NCBI GenBank assembly: GCA_934643825.1
Contig: CAKUCW010000011.1
Location: 1-64,000 of the forward strand
Direction of reading: 5' to 3'
Length of the DNA: 64,000 bases
Source: an uncultured Clostridia bacterium
GTDB lineage: Bacteria > Bacillota > Clostridia > Christensenellales > Aristaeellaceae
Part shown: positions 52,334 to 63,081 of the stretch, in pieces
Numbering within the stretch: the stretch's first letter is position 1
Layout of the letters: each line of letters begins with the position of its first letter
Position numbers and translations under genes: made by a program
The notes under the pieces: model-generated
Told to the model about the DNA's origin: nothing
Seen by the model: only the letters and a program-made list of their open reading frames with translations
The model's database searches: none

Positions 52334-54220
52334 TTACTCCACCGTCACGCTCTTTGCCAGATTGCGCGGCTTGTCAACGTCCAATCCCTTCGCACAGCTG
52401 ATGTAATACGCCAGCAGCTGGAGCGGAACAACCGCCAGCGATGTGGCAAACATCGGATCCGTCCGCGGCACATAAACCGTAAAGTTCGCCGCATCCTCCA
52501 TGGCATACTGACCGTAGCTCGTCAGCCCAAACAGACTTGCGCCGCGGCTGCGTACCTCGACCATGTTGGAAACCTCTTTTTCAAACAGCTCCGGCTGTGT
52601 GGCAACCGCTACGACAAGCACACCCTCCTCAATCAGGCTGATGGTGCCGTGCTTCAATTCGCCGGCGGCATACGCCTCGGAATGAATGTAGCTGATTTCC
52701 TTGAGCTTCAGACTGCCCTCCATGCTGATGGCGTAATCCAGCCCGCGCCCGATGAAGAACACGTCCTTGCATGCCGCCATCTTGTTGGCATACCACTGCA
52801 CGCGCTCCTTGTCGGAAAGCACGCGCTCGATTTGATCCGGCAGGGCGAGCAGCTGCTCGATCAATTCCTGACGGCGTGCCGCGCTCAGCAGCCCGCGCAC
52901 ATCCGCCAGATGCATCGCCAGCAGATAGATGACCGCCAGCTGGGTGGAATATGCCTTGGTTGTCGCGACGGCGATTTCCGGGCCTGCCCAGGTATACATG
53001 ACATTGTCCGCTTCACGCGCAATGGACGAACCCACAACGTTGACGATTGCCAGCGTGCGCACGCCGCGCTCTTTGCTCAGGCGCAGGGCGGCAAGGCTGT
53101 CCGCCGTTTCGCCGCTCTGACTGATGATGATGACCAGCGCTTTCTCCTCTAAAATCGGGTCGCGGTAACGGAATTCGCTCGCCAGCTCCACCTCGCAGGG
53201 AATGCGCGACATCTTTTCAATGACATACCGCGCCGCCATGCCGACGTGGTACGCCGAGCCGCAGCCGATGAGATAGATGCGTGAAAGGTCGGCATAATCC
53301 GCGTCGGTCAAGCCGATTTCGCTCAGATCGATGGTCTTTTCGCCCGCCTCATTCTCCTTGATGCGCGGGGAAAGCGTATCGCGCACGGCACGCGGCTGCT
53401 CGTGGATTTCCTTCATCATGAAATGCTCATATCCGTCCTTTTCGGCAGCCGCGGCATCCCACTTGATCTCGACAAACGGCTTTTCGATTTCTTCGCAGTC
53501 GATGTTGTACAGGTGAAACGCTTCGCGGGTCAGGCAGGCGATTTCCTGATTATCGATATAGACGACGTTGCGGGTGTAATTCAGCACGGCGGGAACGTCG
53601 GAAGCGATCATATGCCCCTCATATTCGCCGTCGCAGCGTCCGATGATGAGCGGGCTGTCCTTGCGGGTCGCATACATCACACCGGGCTGGTCGCCGAAAA
53701 GAATGCCCAGCGCATAGCTTCCGCGAACGCGGATCATCATATTGCGGATGGCATCGAGCGCACGTTCACGCGGGGAAAGCCCCTTCTTCCCCGCCTCGAC
53801 ATAGTAGCTGTCCAGCAGCGCGGCGGCAACTTCCGTATCGGTTTGAGAGGAAAAGGCATACCCCTTGCGCACGAGCGCTTCTTTGATCTCCTGATAGTTT
53901 TCGATGATGCCGTTATGGACGATCACCACGCGCTTTTCACGCGTATACTGCGGATGCGCGTTGACGGTGCTGGGTTCGCCATGGGTTGCCCAGCGGGTAT
54001 GACCGATGCCGCAAAGACCGTGAACCGTTCTGCCGGAATCGGTCATCTCCATCAGGTTTTTCAGCCGTCCCTTCGCCTTGACGACCTCGATATGATCGCT
54101 GTTTTCATCACGCACCGCGATACCGGCGGAATCATATCCGCGGTATTCCAGTTTGGAAAGCCCGGCGAGCAAAATGGGCGCCGCCTGTTTTACACCTGCA
54201 TATCCAACAATTCCACACAT
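52334..54220 (-). CDS. glmS: Glutamine-fructose-6-phosphate aminotransferase (isomerizing)
   Basis: This 628-residue cytosolic enzyme makes glucosamine-6-phosphate for peptidoglycan. It starts MCGIVGYAGV with the catalytic Cys2 of the class II glutaminase domain, with RWATHGEPSTVNAHPQ and HNGIIENYQEIK following. Two SIS isomerase domains come next (GCGSAYHVGMAARYV, ISQSGETADSLAAL, FFIGRGLDYAISMEGSLKLKEISYIHSEAYAAGELKHG read in parts), and it ends LAKSVTVE. The ATG at 54220 follows GGAGGAGG and is fixed by the need for Cys2; the frame upstream to 54325 is the repeat-containing leader. No glmS ribozyme core was found in the leader. Confidence 0.96.
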   Translation of the reverse strand: MCGIVGYAGVKQAAPILLAGLSKLEYRGYDSAGIAVRDENSDHIEVVKAKGRLKNLMEMTDSGRTVHGLCGIGHTRWATHGEPSTVNAHPQYTREKRVVIVHNGIIENYQEIKEALVRKGYAFSSQTDTEVAAALLDSYYVEAGKKGLSPRERALDAIRNMMIRVRGSYALGILFGDQPGVMYATRKDSPLIIGRCDGEYEGHMIASDVPAVLNYTRNVVYIDNQEIACLTREAFHLYNIDCEEIEKPFVEIKWDAAAAEKDGYEHFMMKEIHEQPRAVRDTLSPRIKENEAGEKTIDLSEIGLTDADYADLSRIYLIGCGSAYHVGMAARYVIEKMSRIPCEVELASEFRYRDPILEEKALVIIISQSGETADSLAALRLSKERGVRTLAIVNVVGSSIAREADNVMYTWAGPEIAVATTKAYSTQLAVIYLLAMHLADVRGLLSAARRQELIEQLLALPDQIERVLSDKERVQWYANKMAACKDVFFIGRGLDYAISMEGSLKLKEISYIHSEAYAAGELKHGTISLIEEGVLVVAVATQPELFEKEVSNMVEVRSRGASLFGLTSYGQYAMEDAANFTVYVPRTDPMFATSLAVVPLQLLAYYISCAKGLDVDKPRNLAKSVTVE

Positions 54221-54249
54221 GGGCATCCTCCTCCTGATTTTTACGGAAA

Positions 54250-54330
54250 TGCGCGGCATCGCCGCCAAATTCTGCAAGGCTGTCAAGTGCTGCTCATGCG
54301 GTCGATTTTTCACGTCATTTCCCAATGCGT
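54250..54330. repeat. Degenerate copy of the dispersed 95-bp repeat in the glmS leader
   Basis: ATCGCCGCCAAATTCTGCAAGG, then CATGCGGTCGATTTTTCACGTCATTTCCCAATG, follow the 31154 unit in order. The leading palindrome is reduced to GCGCGGCATCGCCGCC. Confidence 0.5.
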
Positions 54331-54331
54331 C

Positions 54332-54368
54332 GAAAAAGAATCAGAACCGCCGCAGATCCGGCAGTTCT
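54332..54368 (-). terminator. Intrinsic terminator between glnN and glmS
   Basis: On the minus strand AGAACTGCCG pairs with CGGCGGTTCT (one G-T pair), followed by GATTCTTTTTC, 16 bases after the glnN stop. Confidence 0.8.
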
Positions 54369-54383
54369 GATGAGCTTCTATTA

Positions 54384-56486
<2,103 letters not shown>

Positions 56487-56555
56487 GCGTTTTCTCCTTG
56501 ACCTTTGCATTTTCCCCGCCCATCAATCGGCTTGGGTGAAATTTCATACCGTACT

Positions 56556-56584
56556 ACCATACACCATTCGACCCTAAAATGCAA
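56556..56584 (-). promoter_or_regulatory. Possible promoter of glnN
   Basis: On the minus strand TTGCAT (56584-56579), 17 bases, TATGGT (56561-56556), 70 bases before the start. Confidence 0.5.
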
Positions 56585-56894
56585 TTGAGAAAAGCTTTTC
56601 GCCCAAATCGGTTTCATTTATTCGGCTTTTTTGCCCTTTTTCTTTGGTTTTTGCGGCGAAATCTGCCTGTGGTACTTTCTGCACCGTCGCTTTTTGTTTT
56701 TCGGGCTGTTTAAGCCGGCGCGTTTCCAGCATAAAATGAAAATGCTGCGGACACCTCGATTTGCGCTCGGGCATGCCGAACGCCGCTCCGGGAGAAAATC
56801 CTCTTGCGGCGATGCGGACACAACGCCCCGCTGCGGCATAATCTGCCATCAGGCGGGTTCGCCGCCGCAAAGCCGAAAAAACGGAGGGATTCTC
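56585..56894. other. Noncoding gap between glnN and murA
   Basis: About 310 bases. The plus-strand frame of murA stays open through it, but the translated stretch (rich in Phe, Arg and Cys without family likeness) looks noncoding, and murA has a clear start at 56895. I see no RNA motif or repeat here. Confidence 0.6.
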
Positions 56895-58142
56895 ATGGCG
56901 CAATATGCGGTACGCGAAAGCCCGCCGCTGCGGGGAGAAATACCCATCAGCACATCCAAGAATGCGGTGCTGCCCATCATGTGCGGCGCACTGCTGACAG
57001 GGGATGACGTGCGCATCGAGCGCCCGCCAGACCTGACGGATGTCAAAACGCTCTGCTCCCTGATGACCGCCTGCGGATGCAGCGTCAAGCGGGAAGCGCA
57101 CGCGCTCATTTTGAACGCAAAAACGCTGAAAGAACCACAGGATGAAGAGGACGTCCGCAAGATGCGGGCATCGGTGCTTGTGCTGGGTCCGCTGCTGGCG
57201 CGGCTGGGCGAGGCACGCATTCCGCTTCCGGGCGGATGCGCCATCGGTCAGCGTCCGATCGACCAGCACCTCAAGGGCATGAGTGCGCTGGGCGCGAAGG
57301 TTCGGTTTGACCACGGCGGCGTCACGCTTTCCGGTCATCTGCGCGGCGCGGTCATCTATCTGGATATGCCGTCCGTCGGCGCAACGGAAAACCTGCTGAT
57401 GGCGGCGACGCTCGCCAGCGGCACAACCCGCATCGAAAACGCGGCAAAGGAACCGGAAATCGTCGATTTGGCGGCATTCCTCAATGCGATGGGCGCGAAG
57501 ATCTCCGGCGCGGGAACATCGACCATCGTCATTGAAGGCGTGCGTGCGCTGCACGGCGCGAGCTGGCAGCCGATTTCCGACCGCATCGAAGCGGGCACCA
57601 TGGCATGCGCCTGCGCCATCACGGGCGGCGAATTGCTGCTTTCCGGTGCGCGGGCGGAACACCTGCGTTCGCTGCTTTTCAAGCTCAGCGAAGCGGGCGT
57701 ACATATCAAGGATACGCCGGGCGGACTGATGATCTTCGGGCGTGCCAAGCAGCCCTTTGAGATCCGAACCATGGTTTACCCCGGTTTCCCGACCGATCTT
57801 CAGGCGCCGATGATGGCTGTCGCCTGCAAGACGCCCGGAACCAGTGTATTTCTGGAAACGATCTTTGAAAACCGCTTTATGCACGCCGCCGAGCTGACGC
57901 GGCTCGGTGCGCATATCCGCGTGGAAAACCGCGTTGCCGTCGTAGAAGGCATACCGTACCTGACCGGCGCCGCCGTACGCGCAACCGACCTGCGTGCGGG
58001 CGCGGCGCTCATCCTCGCCGGGCTTTGTGCCGAAGGCGAAACACTCGTGGACGACGAGGGCGGGCATATCGACCGCGGCTACTGCCGCATCGAGGAAAAA
58101 CTCAGCGCCGTCGGCGGGCGCGTCAGGCGCATCACGGAATAA
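56895..58142 (+). CDS. murA: UDP-N-acetylglucosamine 1-carboxyvinyltransferase
   Basis: A 415-residue cytosolic enzyme that transfers enolpyruvyl from PEP to UDP-GlcNAc, the first committed step of peptidoglycan synthesis. It has the substrate Lys-Asn motif STSKNAVLPIMCGALL, and the catalytic Cys115 in LPGGCAIGQRPIDQH falls exactly at the E. coli number; this is also the fosfomycin target. YPGFPTDLQAPMMAV and FENRFMHAAELTRLGA follow. The ATG at 56895 is six bases after GGAGGG. A terminator follows at 58174. Firmicutes often have two MurA copies; which one this is cannot be told. Confidence 0.93.
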   Translation: MAQYAVRESPPLRGEIPISTSKNAVLPIMCGALLTGDDVRIERPPDLTDVKTLCSLMTACGCSVKREAHALILNAKTLKEPQDEEDVRKMRASVLVLGPLLARLGEARIPLPGGCAIGQRPIDQHLKGMSALGAKVRFDHGGVTLSGHLRGAVIYLDMPSVGATENLLMAATLASGTTRIENAAKEPEIVDLAAFLNAMGAKISGAGTSTIVIEGVRALHGASWQPISDRIEAGTMACACAITGGELLLSGARAEHLRSLLFKLSEAGVHIKDTPGGLMIFGRAKQPFEIRTMVYPGFPTDLQAPMMAVACKTPGTSVFLETIFENRFMHAAELTRLGAHIRVENRVAVVEGIPYLTGAAVRATDLRAGAALILAGLCAEGETLVDDEGGHIDRGYCRIEEKLSAVGGRVRRITE

Positions 58143-58173
58143 CGCGAATCACGGAATAATGCAAATCATTCGG

Positions 58174-58208
58174 AAAGCCCTCTCTGCCCGGGAGGGCTTT
58201 GCCTCTCC
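58174..58208 (+). terminator. Intrinsic terminator of murA
   Basis: AAAGCCCTC pairs with GAGGGCTTT around nine bases. The tail GCCTCTCCCTT is T-poor, so termination may be partial. Confidence 0.65.
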
Positions 58209-58237
58209 CTTGCAAACCCATGTCGCTTGGTGTATAA
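58209..58237 (+). promoter_or_regulatory. Promoter of the SGNH/MBOAT operon
   Basis: TTGCAA (58209-58214), 17 bases, TATAAT (58232-58237), 50 bases before the first SGNH-like gene. Confidence 0.8.
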
Positions 58238-58286
58238 TTCTAAATGGATGGATATGATTTTTTTCTGATTCGGAGGGCTTTTCCTG

Positions 58287-59345
58287 ATGGCTGCAAAGCG
58301 ATGGTGCGTGCTTTGCGCAATCTTGCTTGCGCTGCTTTCCTTTCTTCTTGTTCTGACGGTCGCTGTCATCGATCCGTTTGAGATTTATCACCGGGCGCTG
58401 TTCTATTCCCCGCCCTACGCCAGCGGCACGCAGGTCTATTCCAATGCGGGCGTTGCCAAGAGCTTTCACTATGACAGCGTCATCGTCGGCTCCTCCGTTA
58501 CGGAAAACTGTACGCCCAGCGTTTACGACGCGGCGCTCGGCGGGCGGTTCGTCAAGCTCTGCATGAACGGCGGGCTTTCCGGCGACCACGCCAAGATGCT
58601 GGACGCGGCATTTTCGCAAAGGGATATCGTCCGCGTCGTCTACGGGCTGGATCTGTTTGCCTATTCGCAATACTACAACAATCTGAAAGCGCCGTTTCCG
58701 GAGTATCTGTACGACGACAACCTGCTCAACGACGTTTCCTACTGGTTCAACAAGAGCGTTCTGTTCACGCAGATTCCGGAAGCGCTTTCCAGAATCGGCA
58801 CGCCCGACGAAGACGAGGATCGGGACAGAATGTACTACTGGTCGCCGCCGGATCTGCCGGGGCACGACGCGCTTTGGGCTGGCGTGGATCTCGTTTCTCC
58901 GCTTCCCGATCAGGCGATCGACGAACGCATGCTCGAATTTGCGCAGGGATGCGCAGAAAACAACCTGCTTGCCTATGTCCGTGCGCACAGAGAAACGACG
59001 TTCGATGTCTTCTTCCCGCCGTACTCGCTGCTGTATTGGGCAAAGCAGGCACGCAGCGGTCAGTTTGAAACCTGCATGGCGCAAAAACGCCTGCTTCTCT
59101 CCCTGCTCGTCGGCGAAGAAAACGTCCGCGTGCATGATTTTCAGCTCGCGCCGTGGGTCAGCGAGGATGACCTGTATTACGACCCGATTCACTATACGTC
59201 GCCCGTCAACGACGGCATGGCAGCTGCTATCGCCGAAGGGACGTACCTCGTTTCCGACGCATCGCAGATTGACGGACGGATTGAGGCGCTGCGCGACGCC
59301 GTATACGCACTGTTTATCCCTTCCGAAGAAAGGATTCCCGAATGA
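58287..59345 (+). CDS. SGNH-hydrolase-like surface protein, copy 1 of 3
   Basis: A 352-residue protein with an N-terminal signal anchor (LCAILLALLSFLLVLTVAV). It has the features of AlgX/AlgJ/DltD-like SGNH proteins: a nucleophile Ser at 69 or 70 in VIVGSSVTENC, and the catalytic pair Asp299-His302 in LYYDPIHYTSPVND. Such proteins pair with MBOAT acyltransferases to move acyl groups, usually acetate, onto surface glycans. A hallmark of the three paralogues is YLYDDNLLNDVSYWFNKSVL. GGAGGG precedes the ATG by ten bases. Its stop overlaps the next copy (ATGA). The role is inferred from motif and neighbourhood. Confidence 0.75.
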   Translation: MAAKRWCVLCAILLALLSFLLVLTVAVIDPFEIYHRALFYSPPYASGTQVYSNAGVAKSFHYDSVIVGSSVTENCTPSVYDAALGGRFVKLCMNGGLSGDHAKMLDAAFSQRDIVRVVYGLDLFAYSQYYNNLKAPFPEYLYDDNLLNDVSYWFNKSVLFTQIPEALSRIGTPDEDEDRDRMYYWSPPDLPGHDALWAGVDLVSPLPDQAIDERMLEFAQGCAENNLLAYVRAHRETTFDVFFPPYSLLYWAKQARSGQFETCMAQKRLLLSLLVGEENVRVHDFQLAPWVSEDDLYYDPIHYTSPVNDGMAAAIAEGTYLVSDASQIDGRIEALRDAVYALFIPSEERIPE

Positions 59346-60406
59346 CACGAAAACAATGGGCTGCGCTTTCCCTTTCGCTGCTCGGCGCGGGCATCGGCGG
59401 CATCATTGCCGCGGTTGCGCTCGTCGATCCGTTTGAAGTATACCATCAAGCGACAGCGTTTATCCCGCCGATCACCAACGGCACACAGAATTATTCCAAC
59501 GCGGGCATCGCCAAAAACTACGAATACGACAGCGTCGTCATCGGTTCGTCGATGACCGAAAATTTCACGCCCAGCCAGCTTGACCGCCTTTTCGGCGGGC
59601 GGTTCGTCAAGCTCCCCATCAACGGCGGCTCGCCCTTCAACCACAAGCAGATGATGGATCTGGCGTTTTCCTCCCACGATGTGCGGCGCGTGCTTTACGG
59701 CATGGATATCGAGGCGCTGACCTACTTTTATAAGTCGCCCAAGTGTGAAATGCCGGATTACCTCTATGACAACAACCTGTTCAACGACGTTTCCTACTGG
59801 TTCAACAAGAGCGTCCTGTTTCAGTATATTCCGCAGTGCCTGCGCACGTTGGGGCAGACCGATCCCGATCAGCGCGATACCATGTATACATGGGGCGACC
59901 TTTATGCCTATGGCAGGGACGCGGCGCTTGCCGACACATTCATCTCTTCCGAGCCTGTCGAGCAGATTCCCGTTTCATCGCCCGCCAAGCTTTCCCAGCA
60001 ATCGCTGCTGAACGTCGAACACAACATTCTTCCCTATATCACGGAACACCCGGATACTCAGTTTATCTTTTTTTATCCGCCCTATTCGCTGGCTCAGTGG
60101 TATCAGTTCTACACCGCCGGTTCGCTTGACTATCATTTGGAGCAAAAGGAAGCGCTGACGGCTATCCTGCTCACCTATCCCAATGTCGAGGTCTATGATT
60201 TTCAGGCGCGGACGGAGTGGATTCTCGACCTGAACCATTATATCGACGCCAAGCATTACGGCGCGGATATCAACGCCGCGATGGCGGAAGAGATTGCCGC
60301 GGGAAACTGCCGCATCACGGACGGCGGACAGGTCGCGCAGAACGATGCGCTGCTCAAGGAACTTGTCGGGCAGCTCGTCGATGCCGGAGAATGGATCTTT
60401 GATTGA
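59342..60406 (+). CDS. SGNH-hydrolase-like surface protein, copy 2 of 3
   Basis: A 354-residue paralogue with an N-terminal anchor (LSLLGAGIGGIIAAVALV), a Ser nucleophile at 69 or 70 in VVIGSSMTENFTPSQLD, Asp302-His305 in YIDAKHYGADIN, and the family block YLYDNNLFNDVSYWFNKSVLF. It overlaps the first copy by four bases, so they are translated together, and precedes the MBOAT gene by 150 bases. That gap holds a 14-base perfect palindrome (60409-60422). It likely handles the acyl transfer or its substrate outside the membrane. Confidence 0.75.
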   Translation: MTRKQWAALSLSLLGAGIGGIIAAVALVDPFEVYHQATAFIPPITNGTQNYSNAGIAKNYEYDSVVIGSSMTENFTPSQLDRLFGGRFVKLPINGGSPFNHKQMMDLAFSSHDVRRVLYGMDIEALTYFYKSPKCEMPDYLYDNNLFNDVSYWFNKSVLFQYIPQCLRTLGQTDPDQRDTMYTWGDLYAYGRDAALADTFISSEPVEQIPVSSPAKLSQQSLLNVEHNILPYITEHPDTQFIFFYPPYSLAQWYQFYTAGSLDYHLEQKEALTAILLTYPNVEVYDFQARTEWILDLNHYIDAKHYGADINAAMAEEIAAGNCRITDGGQVAQNDALLKELVGQLVDAGEWIFD

Positions 60407-60556
60407 TGCCGCCCGCGGGCGGAATTGGAATTTCGTTTTTCGATACTCCCCCGGCTATCGCAAAGCAATCGCGTAGTCCGGGCGCAGGGAGCAGGCTTCC
60501 CTGCCGGGATTTTGGGCAATGCTTCAAATGTACGCTTTACAAGGAGAAATTTCGAT

Positions 60557-61990
60557 ATGCTGTTTAATTCCTACGTCTTTATGCTGGCTTTCCTGCCGCT
60601 GACGCTGCTGATCTATTTTCTGCTGGGCAAGCTGCCCCAGCGCGTTCAGCTCAACAAGGTCTTTCTCGTGCTGGCGTCGTTTGTCTTCTACGGATACAAC
60701 AACCCCAGCTATGTACCCATCATCGCCGGAAGCATCCTCGTCAATTACGCGCTCAGCCAGCTGATGCTCTCTCAGGAAAAGAAAGCTGTCCGCCTGCCGC
60801 TGATGCTGCTGGGTCTGGCGCTCAACATCGGCGTGCTGTTCTACTTCAAGTATCACGATTTCTTCTTCGACAACATGAACCACGCCTTCGGTCTGCACCT
60901 GACGCTCAACCGCGTCGCGCTCCCGCTGGGCATTTCGTTCTTCACCTTCCAGCAGCTTTCCTATGTCATCGACAGCTATCGGCGCACCGTGCCGCGCTAT
61001 AACATTCTGGATTACTCGCTGTTTGTCACGTTCTTCCCCCAGCTCATCGCCGGTCCGATCGTGCTGCACAGCGAAATCGTCCCCCAGTTTGCCGACCCGA
61101 AAAACCGAAGCTTCAACTTTGATAACTTCGCGCCGGGGCTTTACGCCTTCGCCCGCGGCTTGGTGAAAAAGGTCATCATCGCCGATACCTTTGCCGTCGC
61201 GGTGGATGCGGGCTTTGCTTCCGCGCTGACGCTCAACACGGCGGAAGCGTGGTTCGTCGCCATCGGCTATACCCTCCAGCTGTATTTCGATTTCTCCGGC
61301 TATTGCGATATGGCGACGGGCATCGCGCTGATGTTCAACATTCAGCTGCCCATCAACTTCAATTCGCCTTATAAGAGCCTGAACATCCGCGAGTTCTGGC
61401 AGAGATGGCATATCACGCTCTCCCGTTTCCTGACGACCTACATCTACTTCCCGCTCGGCGGCAGCCGCAAGGGCATGGCACGCACCTGCATCAACCTGAT
61501 GATCGTCTTCCTGGTCAGCGGTCTTTGGCATGGCGCGGGATGGCTGTTCCTGCTCTGGGGCTTGATGCACGGCGCGGCAAGCGTGTTTTACCGCCTGTTC
61601 CGCAAGCAGTATGACGCCCTGCACCCTGCGCTGCAATGGCTCATCAACTTCGGCTTTATCGTCGTCGCGTGGGTGTTCTTCCGCGCAGCAAGCCTGACGG
61701 ACGCGCTCGCCATCGTCAAGTCGATGTTCATGATGGATTTCGCGCCCATCCGTTCGGCGATCACGTCGGCGTTTGCCCTGCCGGGCGGTTTTCACCCAGG
61801 CTACAACGCCGTATACATGATGGTTTGGTATCTCGCGTCGCTGTTCGCGTGCCTGGGCATGCGCAACACCTACGAAAAGACGATGGCATTCCGTCCGACG
61901 GTCGCGAACTCGCTTTCGACCGTTCTGATGATTCTCTACTGCACGCTGTCCCTGTCGAGCGTCAGCGTCTTCCTGTATTTCAACTTCTAA
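60557..61990 (+). CDS. MBOAT-family O-acyltransferase (AlgI/DltB/PatA-like)
   Basis: A 477-residue multipass membrane protein that should pass acyl groups across the membrane to surface polymers. Markers are VALPLGISFFTFQQLSYVID, FPQLIAGPIVLHSEIVPQF, LYFDFSGYCDMATGIALMF, NIREFWQRWHITLSRFL (His285), and the catalytic His325 in VSGLWHGAGWLFLLWG. The ATG at 60557 follows AAGGAG by ten bases; the longer frame to 60425 is rejected. The glycan target and acyl donor are unknown. SGNH-like genes flank it on both sides, with the third beginning 13 bases after its stop. Confidence 0.9.
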   Translation: MLFNSYVFMLAFLPLTLLIYFLLGKLPQRVQLNKVFLVLASFVFYGYNNPSYVPIIAGSILVNYALSQLMLSQEKKAVRLPLMLLGLALNIGVLFYFKYHDFFFDNMNHAFGLHLTLNRVALPLGISFFTFQQLSYVIDSYRRTVPRYNILDYSLFVTFFPQLIAGPIVLHSEIVPQFADPKNRSFNFDNFAPGLYAFARGLVKKVIIADTFAVAVDAGFASALTLNTAEAWFVAIGYTLQLYFDFSGYCDMATGIALMFNIQLPINFNSPYKSLNIREFWQRWHITLSRFLTTYIYFPLGGSRKGMARTCINLMIVFLVSGLWHGAGWLFLLWGLMHGAASVFYRLFRKQYDALHPALQWLINFGFIVVAWVFFRAASLTDALAIVKSMFMMDFAPIRSAITSAFALPGGFHPGYNAVYMMVWYLASLFACLGMRNTYEKTMAFRPTVANSLSTVLMILYCTLSLSSVSVFLYFNF

Positions 61991-62003
61991 GCGCACGGTA
62001 TTC

Positions 62004-63056
62004 ATGATGAAAAGAAAAACTTGGGCGCTCCTGAGCTGCGCGATGCTGATTCTCGCCATTGCCGGCGCAAGCCTGCTGGTCATCTTCGTAGACCCGTTTC
62101 AGGTCTATCGGCTCGCCACGCTCTATATGCCCCCGATCGACAATACGACGCAGGTATACGCCAATGCGGGTATTGCCCGGAATTACGACTATGACAGCGC
62201 CATCGTCGGCACATCCGTGACGGAGAACTTTCGCCCGTCGCAGATGGACGAGCTGCTCGGCGGACGCTTCATCAAGCTCTGCACCCAGTCGGGAACGGCG
62301 TATAACCACGCGCTGCTGATGGATCTGGCATTCCGCACGCACGACATCCGCCGCATTGTCTATGGGCTGGACGTCTACTCCTTTATCGGTGCAACGGACA
62401 AGACCGGAAGCACCGTACCGTTCTATCTCTATGATGACAATCCGTTTAACGACGTTTCCTATTGGCTTAACCGCAGTGTGCTGGCTTCCTTTCTGCCGCG
62501 CTGTTTGAAGGCATGGGGACAGCATCAGGATGATTCCATCCGCGACAGCATGTATTGCTGGGCGGGGCGGGATGAATACGGCGAAGCCGCGCTGTATAAC
62601 GCCAGCTTCACCGCCCCGCAGAGCGAACAGCCCGATGACCGCTATGTTTCCGCCGCGCAGGCGAACCTGACCCTGCACCTGATTCCCTACATCGAGGCGC
62701 ACCCGGATACGCAGTTTGATATCTTCTTCCCTCCCTACTCCGCCGCGGAGTGGGCGACCATGAAGAGCAAAGGCTCGCTCGAAGCCGTTCTGACCGTGCG
62801 CGGGCTTTGCTATGATGCGCTGAGCGCCTATCCCAACGTCACCCTCTACGACTTTGCGGCACGCGAAGATTGGGTGCTGCATCTGGAAAACTACAAAGAT
62901 ACGCTGCATTACGGACAGTGGATCAACGACGCCATCACCGTCTGCATCGCAAACGGCGAATCGGCCGTTTCTTCCCGCGAAATGCTCGACGAGGCAACCG
63001 CACAGCTCCGCAGCTGGGCGAATATGCAGATCGATGCTGGCGGCTGGATCTTCTGA
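62004..63056 (+). CDS. SGNH-hydrolase-like surface protein, copy 3 of 3
   Basis: A 350-residue paralogue with N-terminal anchor (LLSCAMLILAIAGASLLVIF), a Ser71 nucleophile in IVGTSVTENFRPSQMD, Asp299-His302 in YKDTLHYGQWIND, and FYLYDDNPFNDVSYWLNRSVLA. It is the most divergent at the first motif (Gly-Thr-Ser in place of Gly-Ser-Ser). It follows the MBOAT gene by 13 bases and is followed 25 bases later by a wall carboxypeptidase gene, so the run is probably one operon for surface glycan modification. Confidence 0.75.
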   Translation: MMKRKTWALLSCAMLILAIAGASLLVIFVDPFQVYRLATLYMPPIDNTTQVYANAGIARNYDYDSAIVGTSVTENFRPSQMDELLGGRFIKLCTQSGTAYNHALLMDLAFRTHDIRRIVYGLDVYSFIGATDKTGSTVPFYLYDDNPFNDVSYWLNRSVLASFLPRCLKAWGQHQDDSIRDSMYCWAGRDEYGEAALYNASFTAPQSEQPDDRYVSAAQANLTLHLIPYIEAHPDTQFDIFFPPYSAAEWATMKSKGSLEAVLTVRGLCYDALSAYPNVTLYDFAAREDWVLHLENYKDTLHYGQWINDAITVCIANGESAVSSREMLDEATAQLRSWANMQIDAGGWIF

Positions 63057-63081
63057 CTCCGCCCTGAAAGGAGGATCAACC

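Noticed and set aside
54221..54330. glmS ribozyme expected upstream of glmS
   Set aside because: No conserved ribozyme core was found in the leader; it is occupied by a dispersed repeat copy and a terminator.
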